A DNA stretch of 41,202 bases from Alistipes sp. (GTDB lineage Bacteria > Bacteroidota > Bacteroidia > Bacteroidales > Rikenellaceae): the NCBI GenBank assembly GCA_021202985.1, contig JAJQCA010000056.1:1-41202 (forward strand). Reading direction: 5' to 3'. Positions within the stretch are counted from its first letter, which is position 1. Each line of letters opens with the position of its first letter. The notes under the pieces are model-generated. The model was given only the letters and a program-made list of their open reading frames with translations. It did not search any database and was not told the DNA's origin. The translations under genes were made by a program, and so were the position numbers. Positions 17,397 through 25,663 of the stretch are shown one piece after another.

Positions 17397-18800
17397 ATGG
17401 AAAAAAAGAATATAGCGAACAACCTGCGCCTGCTGGCGGACATAACGGAGGGATGGAACGGCGAAGCGGTTCCCGAGATTGAAAAGGATACGGTCCTCGA
17501 GGGCCTGCGGGAGATATACACGGTGTTGAAATACGGCTCCGGGATTTGCGGGGCCGCGGCGGCGGAGGGCACTTCCGCCGTTGAGACCCTTGCAGCGGCA
17601 GCGGAATCCGTGGCGGTGAACGCACCGGCCCGGCCGGTGGAAGAGGCGGTTGCCGGAAGCCTTGAGGCGGGCGCCTGCGAAGCCGCTTCGGAAGCCCCGT
17701 CAACTTTACGAACTCCGGGAGCGGAGGCCACGGTTGAAACTCATTGCGCCGGGGACGGGACAGCTGAAACTGCTGAATACACCGAATACAGTGAAGCCGC
17801 CGGTCCCGACATGGAAAGCGGTCCTGTTCCCGCCGCCGGGGAAGGGTCTGCCGGATCTGTCGCCCAACCCGTTGCCGGTGCGGAGGTAATGTCGCCGGAA
17901 GCAGGCGCGCCGGCAGGGGGCGACCCCTACGATATAGGCATATCTGAGGTCCCGGCCCCGTCCGGCAACTTGTCGGAGGAGAGTTCGTTTATAGTAAACT
18001 CGCCGGATGAAAAAGAGGAGTTCAGCCAGAATATCCTTTTCGACGAGGGCGAAATTCCCGTCAAACCGAAACTCGACCGTAAGGCGCTGTTATCGCTGTA
18101 TGGCGACGAACCGGCTCCTGTGGTGACGCCGAAGCCCGGCGGGTCCACCGAAACGGTTACCGCCGGCACCGCGAACCATACACGAACCGCCTTCCCGGCC
18201 ACGGAACCGGTCCTTCACCCTGCCGGCGAACAGGCCGCTCCGGAACCGTCGGCGCAGCCGTGGCAGGCCCCGGTGGCATATACCAACCCGGAGACAGCAT
18301 CAAACCCTGCCCCTGCGGCTAATCCGGCCACCGGCCCGGTGCCGGGACAGGCGTCATCGTCCGCTCCGGCGGGCGGCGGCCTCCCGCCGGCCGGAACGGT
18401 GCGGGAACAGGTGGTTTACATAGAGCCGGAGCCGCAGATTACCGCCTCCGCGATACAGGACAGCGAACCGGTGCAGGTGCTTGGCGATGTGATTGCCGGG
18501 GCGGGCCAGACCGTATCGGACGTTTACGCCGGGCAGTCTCCGAAAGCCGACGTGGCCTCGGTGGTGGGTTCGGGCCGTATCGAGAGCCTGCGCAAAGCCA
18601 TCGGGATAAACGACAAGTTCCTGCTTATCCGCAACCTGTTCGACGGCGATTCCGAAATCTACGACAGTGTGATGACCACCCTCGACGGGTTCGGCGACCT
18701 GGACGACGCGCTTATATACATACACGAGAACTTCAACTGGAACCCGGACAGCGAGGCGGTAAAACTGCTCGTCGACCTGCTCACCCGGAAATTGTCGTAA
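17397..18800 (+). CDS. Low-complexity Ala/Pro/Glu/Gly-rich protein with conserved C-terminus
   Basis: 467 residues. Three parts are visible. Residues 1-50 look folded and helical (NNLRLLADITEGWNGEAVPE). Residues about 50-375 are low complexity, dominated by Ala, Pro, Glu, Gly and Val, and are probably disordered. The last ~75 residues (GRIESLRKAIGINDKFLLIR then NLFDGDSEIYDSVMTTL...) form a helical module of a type I associate with Bacteroidota hypothetical proteins, often with the core INDKFLFxxxLF. No signal peptide, so cytosolic. It is the first gene of the cluster, 17 bases upstream of rsmI. Function unknown. Confidence 0.78.
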   Translation: MEKKNIANNLRLLADITEGWNGEAVPEIEKDTVLEGLREIYTVLKYGSGICGAAAAEGTSAVETLAAAAESVAVNAPARPVEEAVAGSLEAGACEAASEAPSTLRTPGAEATVETHCAGDGTAETAEYTEYSEAAGPDMESGPVPAAGEGSAGSVAQPVAGAEVMSPEAGAPAGGDPYDIGISEVPAPSGNLSEESSFIVNSPDEKEEFSQNILFDEGEIPVKPKLDRKALLSLYGDEPAPVVTPKPGGSTETVTAGTANHTRTAFPATEPVLHPAGEQAAPEPSAQPWQAPVAYTNPETASNPAPAANPATGPVPGQASSSAPAGGGLPPAGTVREQVVYIEPEPQITASAIQDSEPVQVLGDVIAGAGQTVSDVYAGQSPKADVASVVGSGRIESLRKAIGINDKFLLIRNLFDGDSEIYDSVMTTLDGFGDLDDALIYIHENFNWNPDSEAVKLLVDLLTRKLS

Positions 18801-18817
18801 CAGCCGGTACCTCAGCC

Positions 18818-19540
18818 ATGTCGAAGCTCTATGTAGTACCCACCCCGATAGGCAACCTGGACGATATTACGGTCCGGGCCGTAAAAGTGCTGTCGGAGGT
18901 GGACCTTATACTTGCCGAGGATACGCGTACCACCTCGTTCCTGCTCCGGCACCTGGGCATCGACAAGAAACCAGTTTCACACCACAAGTTCAACGAACAC
19001 GCCACCGTGCAGCTTATCGCGTCGCGGATCGAATCGGGACAGAGCGTGGCTCTGGTATCGGACGCCGGTACGCCCGGCATATCCGACCCGGGCTTCCTGC
19101 TGGTGAGGACCTGTGTGGAGAGGGGTATAGAGGTGGAGACCCTGCCCGGCGCCACGGCGTTGATACCTGCCCTGGTGCAGAGCGGCCTGCCGTCGGACCG
19201 GTTCTGTTTCGAGGGGTTCCTGCCCCATAAGAAGGGAAGGGCCAAAAGGCTGGCGGAGCTGGCCGGGGAGCCGCGGACCATGATATTTTACGAGTCGCCG
19301 TACCGGGTGCGCAAAACCCTGGAACAACTTGCCGGGGTGATGGGTGAGGACCGGGAAGTGTCCGTGTCGCGCGAGCTGACCAAGAAATTTGAGGAAACGG
19401 TGCGCGGAACGCTGGCGGAGCTTATCGCGCATTTTTCCGTCCGCGAACCCAAGGGCGAGTTCGTCATAGTGGTGGCCGGCAGGAAGGAGCGTAAAGAGAG
19501 AGAATCCTGCCCGGCCGAAGAAGAACAGACAAACGAATAA
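18818..19540 (+). CDS. rsmI: 16S rRNA (cytidine1402-2'-O)-methyltransferase RsmI
   Basis: Methylates the ribose of C1402 in the ribosomal decoding centre using SAM. 240 residues. TP-methylase family motifs: VPTPIGNLDDIT (7-18), AEDTRTT (33-39), SDAGTPGISDPG (81-92), LPGATALIPALVQSG and GFLPHKKGRAKRL, and FYESPYR. A charged tail after residue 222 is variable. It lies 17 bases after the preceding gene and 18 bases before the DUF389 gene. Confidence 0.97.
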   Translation: MSKLYVVPTPIGNLDDITVRAVKVLSEVDLILAEDTRTTSFLLRHLGIDKKPVSHHKFNEHATVQLIASRIESGQSVALVSDAGTPGISDPGFLLVRTCVERGIEVETLPGATALIPALVQSGLPSDRFCFEGFLPHKKGRAKRLAELAGEPRTMIFYESPYRVRKTLEQLAGVMGEDREVSVSRELTKKFEETVRGTLAELIAHFSVREPKGEFVIVVAGRKERKERESCPAEEEQTNE

Positions 19541-19558
19541 TAGTGAAACCATCGGCGG

Positions 19559-20926
19559 ATGGAAGCATCGGAAGATAAAAACAAACACTGGTACAGCCTC
19601 AGGCCCGTAGTGAATTTCCTGCAGGACAAATTCGACCTGCACGAAGACAAGGGTACGCAGTCCGAAGTTGTGGGCAGTATCTCACGCGGTGTGGTATTCA
19701 AGGGCACCAACCTGTGGATACTTATCTTCGCCACCTTCGTGGCCTCTCTGGGCCTGAACGTCAATTCCACGGCGGTTATAATCGGGGCGATGCTCATATC
19801 GCCGTTGATGGGGCCTATAATGGGTATCGGATTGTCGCTCGGGATAAACGATTTCGAGTTGATGAAGCGGTCGCTGAGGAACTTCGGCTTTATGGTGGCC
19901 GTGAGTATCGTGACCTCCACGATCTACTTTTACATATCGCCGCTGAGCAATGCGCAGAGCGAACTGCTGGCCCGAACCTCGCCGACGCTTTACGATGTGT
20001 TTATAGCCTTCTTCGGGGGGCTTGCCGGTATAGTGGCCCAGTCGCGGAAGGACCGTACTTCGATAGTAATTCCGGGCGTGGCCATCGCCACGGCGCTTAT
20101 GCCGCCGCTCTGTACGGCCGGTTTCGGTATTGCCAACGGGCAGTGGAACTTCTTTATCGGGGCGGCATACCTCTTCTTTATCAACACCGTATTTATCGCC
20201 CTTGCCACCTATATTATCGTCAGCTTCCTGAAATACGACAAGAAGGTTTTCCTCGATAAGTCGCGGGAGAGGCGGGTGAAAAACTACATGACCGTTATCA
20301 TAATTGCGACCGTGGTGCCGAGTATCATCCTCTCGTACAGGATTGTGGACTCGTCCATATTCGAGAGCAACGCCGACAGGTTCGTGGCCTCGGCGTTCAA
20401 CTTCCGGAATACGCAGGTGGTGGACGTGCGCAAGACCTACAAGTCGCGAAAGGAAAATTCGATAGACATACTCCTGATAGGCGAACCCTTGTCGAAGGAC
20501 CTTATAGACAACCTCCAGGCACAGATGCCCTCGTTCGGACTGGACGGGACGCAATTGCTGCTGCGCCAGTCGGATGGGACGGACAGGGTGGATATGAGTA
20601 CGCTCCAGACGAGCTACAGCCAACTACTCGAAGAGAAAAACCGCAGGATTACGGAGTTGGAAAGTACGATAGAGCGGCTGGGGCCGGACACCCTGCCGCT
20701 GGTGGCCATCTCGATGGAGGCGTCGGCGGTGGTGGACAACCTCCACCGGATATCGCTCGCGCGGCAGTTCGTGCGCGATATGGGGGGAGAGAAGGTCGAC
20801 ACGCTGGTGGTGTGCCTCGTCGAGCCGGAGAATCCCCGGATTACGGTGGACACCGGGCGCCTTGCCACGTGGCTCCGGGCTCGCACCAAGTACGACAACG
20901 TACGTATATACGTGGAAGGGGAATAA
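19559..20926 (+). CDS. DUF389 (TIGR00341-type) integral membrane protein
   Basis: 455 residues. An N-terminal cytosolic part (1-45) precedes a hydrophobic core of about five to six transmembrane segments (about 52-235 and 250-270) with the DUF389 signature STAVIIGAMLISPLMGPIMG and the segment GVAIATALMPPLCTAGFGIA. The C-terminal ~180 residues are soluble and include a coiled-coil-like stretch (SQLLEEKNRRITELESTIER). The biochemical role of the family is unknown. It follows rsmI by 18 bases and precedes the IMPase gene by 100. Confidence 0.92.
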   Translation: MEASEDKNKHWYSLRPVVNFLQDKFDLHEDKGTQSEVVGSISRGVVFKGTNLWILIFATFVASLGLNVNSTAVIIGAMLISPLMGPIMGIGLSLGINDFELMKRSLRNFGFMVAVSIVTSTIYFYISPLSNAQSELLARTSPTLYDVFIAFFGGLAGIVAQSRKDRTSIVIPGVAIATALMPPLCTAGFGIANGQWNFFIGAAYLFFINTVFIALATYIIVSFLKYDKKVFLDKSRERRVKNYMTVIIIATVVPSIILSYRIVDSSIFESNADRFVASAFNFRNTQVVDVRKTYKSRKENSIDILLIGEPLSKDLIDNLQAQMPSFGLDGTQLLLRQSDGTDRVDMSTLQTSYSQLLEEKNRRITELESTIERLGPDTLPLVAISMEASAVVDNLHRISLARQFVRDMGGEKVDTLVVCLVEPENPRITVDTGRLATWLRARTKYDNVRIYVEGE

Positions 20927-21026
20927 CGCTATCCGGCAGCGCCGGCCGCCGGGTTAGGGGACAGTTCCGGAATATTGCGGTCGTATACTCGACGGTCGTA
21001 TTAAAAAGAAAAACTGATAGAGTACA

Positions 21027-21809
21027 ATGTACGATTACGGAGAATTATGCAAGGACGTCTGCCTCGTCGCCCGCGAGGCCGGTGAATATATCGCAAGGCA
21101 AAGGGAAGTGTTCAGTTTCGACAGGGTGGAGTTCAAAGGCGCGCACAACCTCGTGTCGTACGTCGATAAGGAAGCCGAGAAAATGATAGTCGGACGGCTG
21201 TCGGCCCTCGTGCCCGAAGCCGGCTATATAACCGAGGAAGGGACTGCGCACGACAACGGCGAACGGCTTCGCTGGGTTATCGACCCGCTCGACGGTACCA
21301 CGAATTTCGTCCACGGCCTGCCGCCATATTGCGTAAGCATAGCCCTGATGGACGGGCAGGAGGTGGTGATAGGCGTAGTTTATGAAGTCACTCTCCGGGA
21401 GATGTTCTACGCGTGGCTGGATTCGCCCGCTTACCTCGACGGCAAGGTAATCAGGGCCTCCGAAGTCCAATCGATGGAGAACGCGCTTATCGCAATCGGT
21501 TTCTCTCGCTCCGCACTCAGGGGTGTCCCGGGCTTCCTCGACAAAGTGAGCTGGTACCAGGTCAACACCGACGGTATCAGGCGGGTCGGGTCGGCCTGTG
21601 CCGACCTGGTATACGTAGCCTGCGGCCGGTTCGACGCTTTTTGTCAGGTAAATCTTTCGCCGTGGGACGTGGCGGCCGGGGCATTTATCGCCCGTCGGGC
21701 CGGGGCCGTGGTGACGGACAACACCGGCGGGGACAACTATATTTTCGGCCGGGAGATTGTGGCCGCCAACCCGCACATCCACTCCGAGTTTATTAAAACC
21801 GCAGTCTGA
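21027..21809 (+). CDS. Inositol-monophosphatase family protein (SuhB-like)
   Basis: 260 residues. Mg-dependent sugar-phosphatase fold with metal ligands E70/E71 (ITEEGT), D86/D89 in WVIDPLDGTTNFVHG (83-97) and D214 in SPWDVAAG. Likely dephosphorylates inositol phosphate or related sugar phosphates. Bacteroidota use inositol in sphingo- and phosphoinositol lipids, so its position directly upstream of an acyltransferase (3-base gap) and a glycosyltransferase may point to lipid head-group supply; this is an inference. CysQ/PAP phosphatase is a less likely alternative, given the SuhB-like motif. Confidence 0.93.
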   Translation: MYDYGELCKDVCLVAREAGEYIARQREVFSFDRVEFKGAHNLVSYVDKEAEKMIVGRLSALVPEAGYITEEGTAHDNGERLRWVIDPLDGTTNFVHGLPPYCVSIALMDGQEVVIGVVYEVTLREMFYAWLDSPAYLDGKVIRASEVQSMENALIAIGFSRSALRGVPGFLDKVSWYQVNTDGIRRVGSACADLVYVACGRFDAFCQVNLSPWDVAAGAFIARRAGAVVTDNTGGDNYIFGREIVAANPHIHSEFIKTAV

Positions 21810-21812
21810 GGC

Positions 21813-23435
21813 ATGACCCGCGGCCAGAAGATACGTTACCGTGTGCTCCTGTTGTTCAACAGGGCGCTCGGCCTGTTGCCGACATGGTTCCTGTACGGTC
21901 CGCTGCTGTGGTTCCTCTATTTCGTGTTGTACCGTGTGGCCCGTTACCGGGTGCGCACAGTTAGGGAAAACCTTAGGGGAGCGTTCCCTGAAAAGCCGCG
22001 CCGGGAGCTTCGCCGTATCGAGCGGCAATTCTACCTGCACCTGTCGGAAATATTCCTCGACGCGGTGGATATGGTCTCGATCGGCGAAAAGGAGGCCCGC
22101 GGGAGGGTGGTCTTCGAAGATGTCGACGGGCATGAGGCACGGGTAGCCGGGCGCGACTGGATAGCCGCAATGGCGCACTACGGGTCGTGGGAATATTTCA
22201 GCGTCTACCAGTTCCATACCGCCTCACAGGTGGCCGGGGTGTACAAGCCCGTCCACGACAAGGCGTTCGACGCGTTCTACCGCTATTCGCGTTCGCGGTT
22301 CGGTCTCGAGCCGGTGTCGATGAAAGTCCTGATGCGCTACATACTCAATAAAAAAGCCGAGGGACGGCGAATCGCCGTGGGTATGATAGCCGACCAGAGC
22401 GCACGGCCGAACGAACACACCATGTGGTTCGATTTTCTGGGGCGCAAAACTATTTTCTATGCAGGTATCGAACGGCTGGCGGTGCGTTTCGGGATGCCGG
22501 TCTATTTTACCGAGACGCGGAAAGTGGGGCGTACGCGTTACGTTTCGCGGTTTGTGGAGATATACGACGGCAGGGAGCAGCTTCCCGAGGGCGAGATTAC
22601 CTACCGGTACGCAAAAAAGCTGGAGGAGAATATCCTCCGGGCGCCGCAGTACTGGATTTGGTCGCATAAGAGGTGGAAGCATACGTTCGGGCCCGGCAGC
22701 CGGTACTATAGGCCGGGAACCGGAGCGGTAGTGGCCGGCGAGCCCGGTGGCGGACTTTCCGGTGAATATTCCGGTTCGGCAGCCGGCGGGGAGACTGTCG
22801 TACTTGTAACCCAATCTGCCGGCGAAACAGGTGGTGAGAAAATTGCCGGGGGAACCGCCGGTAAGGCCGGATGCGGGGACATTGCCGGACATTTACTGAA
22901 ACCTGCCGGCGAACCCGGTGGCGGACTTTGCGGTGAATCTTCCGGTTCGGCCGCTCACGGGGTTTTTGCAGTACATGTAAACCAATCCACGGACGGACCC
23001 GATGCCGGACCTCCGAGAGAAACTGTCGGGGAACACGGTACCGTTATTTGTGAACCAGTGGTCTTCACTGCCGCTGAACCTGCCGGAGAACCCGGTGGCG
23101 GACCAGACGTTGATCCTGCCGGCGGACCCGACGTTGAACCAGCCGGCGAACCCGATACCGGACCTCCGAGAGAAATTACCGGAAAATACCATGCCGGTAT
23201 CCTTGATCATTCCTGCCGGACTGCCGACCGAAGTAATGCGGAGGTAAATCCGAACAACATTACCAATATCCCGTCGGAGACTCAGCCGGAGACTCAACCG
23301 GAATTTATTCAGGATAAATCCGGGATAACCCCTGCTTACATTGACGCCACCGTACGGGACGGTGCCGGGCTTCCGGTCGGGGAATATTTAACGGTCCCCT
23401 TGCCGGTGCCGGAAAAAAGGGGAGCGGATGGCTAA
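21813..23435 (+). CDS. LpxL/HtrB-type lipid A acyltransferase with ~245-residue repetitive C-terminal tail
   Basis: 540 residues. The first ~292 form a complete lysophospholipid/lipid A acyltransferase: an N-terminal membrane helix (about 25-42), the HX4E catalytic motif HYGSWE (H122, E127), the GMIADQSARP segment, and the usual ending WIWSHKRWKH. The family normally stops here. This protein instead continues with a Gly/Pro/Glu/Ala-rich tail made of three degenerate units starting GEPGGG at residues 309, 366 and 425 (57-59-residue period); units 1-2 share SGSAA and units 2-3 share GPPRE. No hydrophobic anchor is visible in the tail. Predicted role: late acylation of lipid A or a related envelope lipid at the inner membrane. 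The stop overlaps the next gene by 8 bases. Confidence 0.85.
   Translation: MTRGQKIRYRVLLLFNRALGLLPTWFLYGPLLWFLYFVLYRVARYRVRTVRENLRGAFPEKPRRELRRIERQFYLHLSEIFLDAVDMVSIGEKEARGRVVFEDVDGHEARVAGRDWIAAMAHYGSWEYFSVYQFHTASQVAGVYKPVHDKAFDAFYRYSRSRFGLEPVSMKVLMRYILNKKAEGRRIAVGMIADQSARPNEHTMWFDFLGRKTIFYAGIERLAVRFGMPVYFTETRKVGRTRYVSRFVEIYDGREQLPEGEITYRYAKKLEENILRAPQYWIWSHKRWKHTFGPGSRYYRPGTGAVVAGEPGGGLSGEYSGSAAGGETVVLVTQSAGETGGEKIAGGTAGKAGCGDIAGHLLKPAGEPGGGLCGESSGSAAHGVFAVHVNQSTDGPDAGPPRETVGEHGTVICEPVVFTAAEPAGEPGGGPDVDPAGGPDVEPAGEPDTGPPREITGKYHAGILDHSCRTADRSNAEVNPNNITNIPSETQPETQPEFIQDKSGITPAYIDATVRDGAGLPVGEYLTVPLPVPEKRGADG
22734..23225 (+). repeat. In-frame ~174-bp tandem repeats, about three units
   Basis: Units begin near 22734, 22905 and 23082 with GCCGGCGARCCCGGTGGCGG or a close variant. 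Units 1 and 2 share GGCGGACTTTSCGGTGAATM and a GTAC(T/A)TGTAA(C/A)CCAATC block; units 2 and 3 share CCGGACCTCCGAGAGAAA. They encode the tail of the acyltransferase. Confidence 0.85.
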
Positions 23436-24456
23436 GGCGGCGGTTGTCATACTCAACTGGAACGGTGCGGGCCACCTGCGGCGTTTCCTTCCCTCGGTGC
23501 TCTCTAATACCCCCGCCGGGGTAGGGGTGTGGGTGGCGGATAACGGCTCGACCGACGGGTCCGCCGGGATGCTCGCCGAGAAATTTCCAGCGGTGGAAGT
23601 TATCCGGCTCGACCGGAATTACGGATACGCCGAAGGTTACAACCTTGCGCTGGCCGACACGCGGCTGGATGGTGTGGACTATGCGGTACTGCTCAATTCG
23701 GATGTCGAGACCCCTGCCGGATGGCTCGGGCCGCTTACGCGGGCGCTCGACTCGGACCCGCGGCTGGCGGCAGTGTCGCCCAAGATACTCTCTTACACCG
23801 ACCGGCAGTCGTTCGAGTACGCCGGAGCCTCGGGCGGATTTATAGATATACTGGGTTACCCGTTCTGCCGCGGCCGGATTCTGTCGACAGTTGAGCGGGA
23901 CGCGGGTCAATACGATACGCCCCGCGAGGTGTTTTGGACCTCGGGTGCGTGTATGGTCGTGCGGTTGAACCTGTTCCGGAATCTGAGCGGTTTCGACGGC
24001 GATTTTTTCGCCCATATGGAGGAAATCGACTTTTGCTGGCGGGCGGGTCTCGCGGGTTGGAAATCGGCCGTGGTTCCCGCTTCGCACGTCTACCATCTGG
24101 GCGGAGGAACCCTCAGCCCGGATAGTCCGCGCAAGCTCTACCTCAATTACCGCAACAACCTTTACATGCTTTATAAAAACCTCCCGACGTGCGGCCGCAG
24201 AATGATAATTCCCCTGCGGATGCTGGCAGACGGGATGTCGGCACTGGTATACCTGTTCACCCTGCGCGGCAGAGCTTTCAGGGCGGTGTGGGATGCCCAC
24301 CGGGATTACAGGCGGCAGAAACCCTCCCTACGGGCCAAGCGGGCCGCAGCTACCGCTGGAGCATCAAAGCCCTTCAAAGAGATGACCGGTGTTTACCGCG
24401 GTTCGATAATCCTGCGGTACATTCTCGGCAAAAGGAAATTCGGGGATATACTTTAA
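23428..24456 (+). CDS. Glycosyltransferase family 2 protein (rhamnosyltransferase-like)
   Basis: 342 residues. GT-A fold with VVILNWNG at the start, the nucleotide-sugar site VADNGSTDGS (36-45), NYGYAEGYN, the DXD-type LLNSDVE, and the catalytic-loop FDGDFFAHMEEIDFCWRA. It transfers a sugar from a nucleotide donor to an envelope glycan or lipid; donor and acceptor are not deducible. The C-terminal part (about 250-342) has amphipathic helices and a short hydrophobic stretch (LADGMSALVYLFTL), suggesting membrane association. The start overlaps the acyltransferase stop by 8 bases (ATGGCTAA). Confidence 0.94.
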   Translation: MAKAAVVILNWNGAGHLRRFLPSVLSNTPAGVGVWVADNGSTDGSAGMLAEKFPAVEVIRLDRNYGYAEGYNLALADTRLDGVDYAVLLNSDVETPAGWLGPLTRALDSDPRLAAVSPKILSYTDRQSFEYAGASGGFIDILGYPFCRGRILSTVERDAGQYDTPREVFWTSGACMVVRLNLFRNLSGFDGDFFAHMEEIDFCWRAGLAGWKSAVVPASHVYHLGGGTLSPDSPRKLYLNYRNNLYMLYKNLPTCGRRMIIPLRMLADGMSALVYLFTLRGRAFRAVWDAHRDYRRQKPSLRAKRAAATAGASKPFKEMTGVYRGSIILRYILGKRKFGDIL

Positions 24457-24512
24457 GAAGCGGACGACAATCCGGCGCGTCCCTGGTCGGAACCAATTAC
24501 GATGGGTAATGA

Positions 24513-24595
24513 CGACCGCGAACCACGACCGCTACTGCGAACTGCGACCGCGACTTCGTTTGTGACTTCGACTTAGACCGAGACGCCGACTCCAA
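24513..24595. repeat. Degenerate short-period repeat in convergent spacer
   Basis: The spacer between the GT2 gene and the GNAT gene holds many near-copies of CGACCGCGAAC / GCGACTTCG followed by TCCAAATCCAAATCCAACTCC at the end. No gene or terminator hairpin is visible in 24457-24649. Confidence 0.55.
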
Positions 24596-24649
24596 ATCCA
24601 AATCCAACTCCGGAAAAGGAACCTGTTTCAGTACAGTTCAGCAGTATAA

Positions 24650-25184
24650 TCAGTCGATATATTTAAGCACCTTTTCGCTCACATATTCCATAAAACAGGC
24701 ATATTGCTCATCGGTGGGAACTTCCGGGTAGCTCAGCACCAGCAGGTCGTGGCCCGTGCCGCCGCGCCTGTATGAGGGGTGGCGGAATACACGGCCGCTG
24801 TTTTTGAAACCCAGCCGCTCGTAAAAAGCGAGCCTACGGCGGGAAATATCATCCACCGGCGGGTCTATCTCAAGAATTATATCGGATCCTGGGTGCTGCT
24901 CTAAAAAGCCGGACAGCAGCCGCGATCCTATACTGCGGCCCCTAAGCAGGGGATTAACCGCAATGTGTTCGATATAGATAGTCCGGTCGTAGGTCCAGTA
25001 GAACAACAGGGCGAGCAGGTTGCCGTTTTCGACAACTATATAGGTGTGGAAATCGTTGTCTTCGCAGGCCCGGGTATGGCTGCTTATCCTCCGCCGTTCG
25101 TATTGCGGGGAAACTTTCGTTGTAAAGCCTCCATACCTCTTCCCACAAACGGCTGTCGGACGGGGTAATTTTAAGTAATTCCAT
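24650..25184 (-). pseudogene. GNAT-family N-acetyltransferase interrupted by a one-base frameshift
   Basis: Two minus-strand frames together make one normal GNAT. The first, from the ATG at 25184, reads MELLKITPSDSRLWEEVWRL then YNESFP and then goes out of frame. The second, open to the stop at 24650, continues QYERRRISSHTR and holds the acetyl-CoA loop LLRGRSIGSRLL and the C-terminal YERLGF motif. Removing one C from the CCCC run (plus-strand GGGG 25107-25110) joins SFP and QYERRR exactly, giving about 177 residues and the family-typical ESFP-YERR junction. A shorter functional product is unlikely, because the second frame alone would begin with unrelated residues (MQKWNYLKLP). The cause may be sequencing error in a homopolymer, a real mutation, or slippage. 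Confidence 0.82.
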
Positions 25185-25256
25185 TTTTGCAATCCCTCAG
25201 TTCTAACTACATGGCGCCCTTTAGGAGCGGGCTCGCCTTACCATACAAAATGTATA

Positions 25257-25287
25257 CAAATATAGTCAACCGGGCGTTCTTTAGCAA
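25257..25287 (-). promoter_or_regulatory. Full promoter of the GNAT gene
   Basis: On the minus strand TTG (25285-25287), 20 bases, then TATATTTG (25257-25264), 73 bases before the ATG at 25184. An intact promoter suggests the gene was recently functional. Confidence 0.65.
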
Positions 25288-25394
25288 GCGGGTTTACCTA
25301 TTTATGGGCATACCGTTAACCACACGTTCGCACCGGGTCATGTTTAAGGTCCTATCGAAATATTTCGCCCATCCTCCCCGGGGGGGTGACCCGT

Positions 25395-25431
25395 AAAAAA
25401 ATCAACCGCCTTGCGATAAGGCGGTTGATTT
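25395..25431 (-). terminator. Rho-independent terminator of tRNA-Gln
   Basis: 14-bp stem AAATCAACCGCCTT/AAGGCGGTTGATTT (25399-25412 and 25418-25431) with a 5-base loop; on the minus strand it runs into a T tract (A run 25395-25400). It begins 8 bases after the tRNA. Confidence 0.93.
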
Positions 25432-25438
25432 GTAAAAG

Positions 25439-25509
25439 TTGAGCCACCGGGACTCGAACCCAGAATGACAGAACCAAAATCTGCAGTGTTACCATTACAC
25501 CATGGCTCA
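25439..25509 (-). tRNA. tRNA-Gln (anticodon TTG)
   Basis: 71-nt cloverleaf read on the minus strand. The acceptor stem is TGAGCCA/TGGCTCA with discriminator A (CCA not encoded). The D arm is TGGTGTAATGGTAACA, the anticodon loop TTTTGGT (TTG, glutamine) lies in a GCAGA/TCTGT stem, and the T arm contains GGTTCGAGTCC. It is a single tRNA transcript with its own promoter and terminator. Confidence 0.95.
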
Positions 25510-25528
25510 GCGCTCGTTAAAAGCAGTG

Positions 25529-25559
25529 CAAATATAGTCAATATTCTTATTCCCGCAAA
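25529..25559 (-). promoter_or_regulatory. Full promoter of tRNA-Gln
   Basis: TTTG (25556-25559), exactly 19 bases, then TATATTTG (25529-25536) on the minus strand, 20 bases before the mature tRNA 5' end. Confidence 0.75.
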
Positions 25560-25663
25560 CCGGCCTGTTTACCGGGAGGGATGAACCGACTTACGGTTCG
25601 ACGCCACGACGTCGCACCGGCTTTGGGCGAATATAGTGTATAGCCGATTCTACTTCCCCGGTC

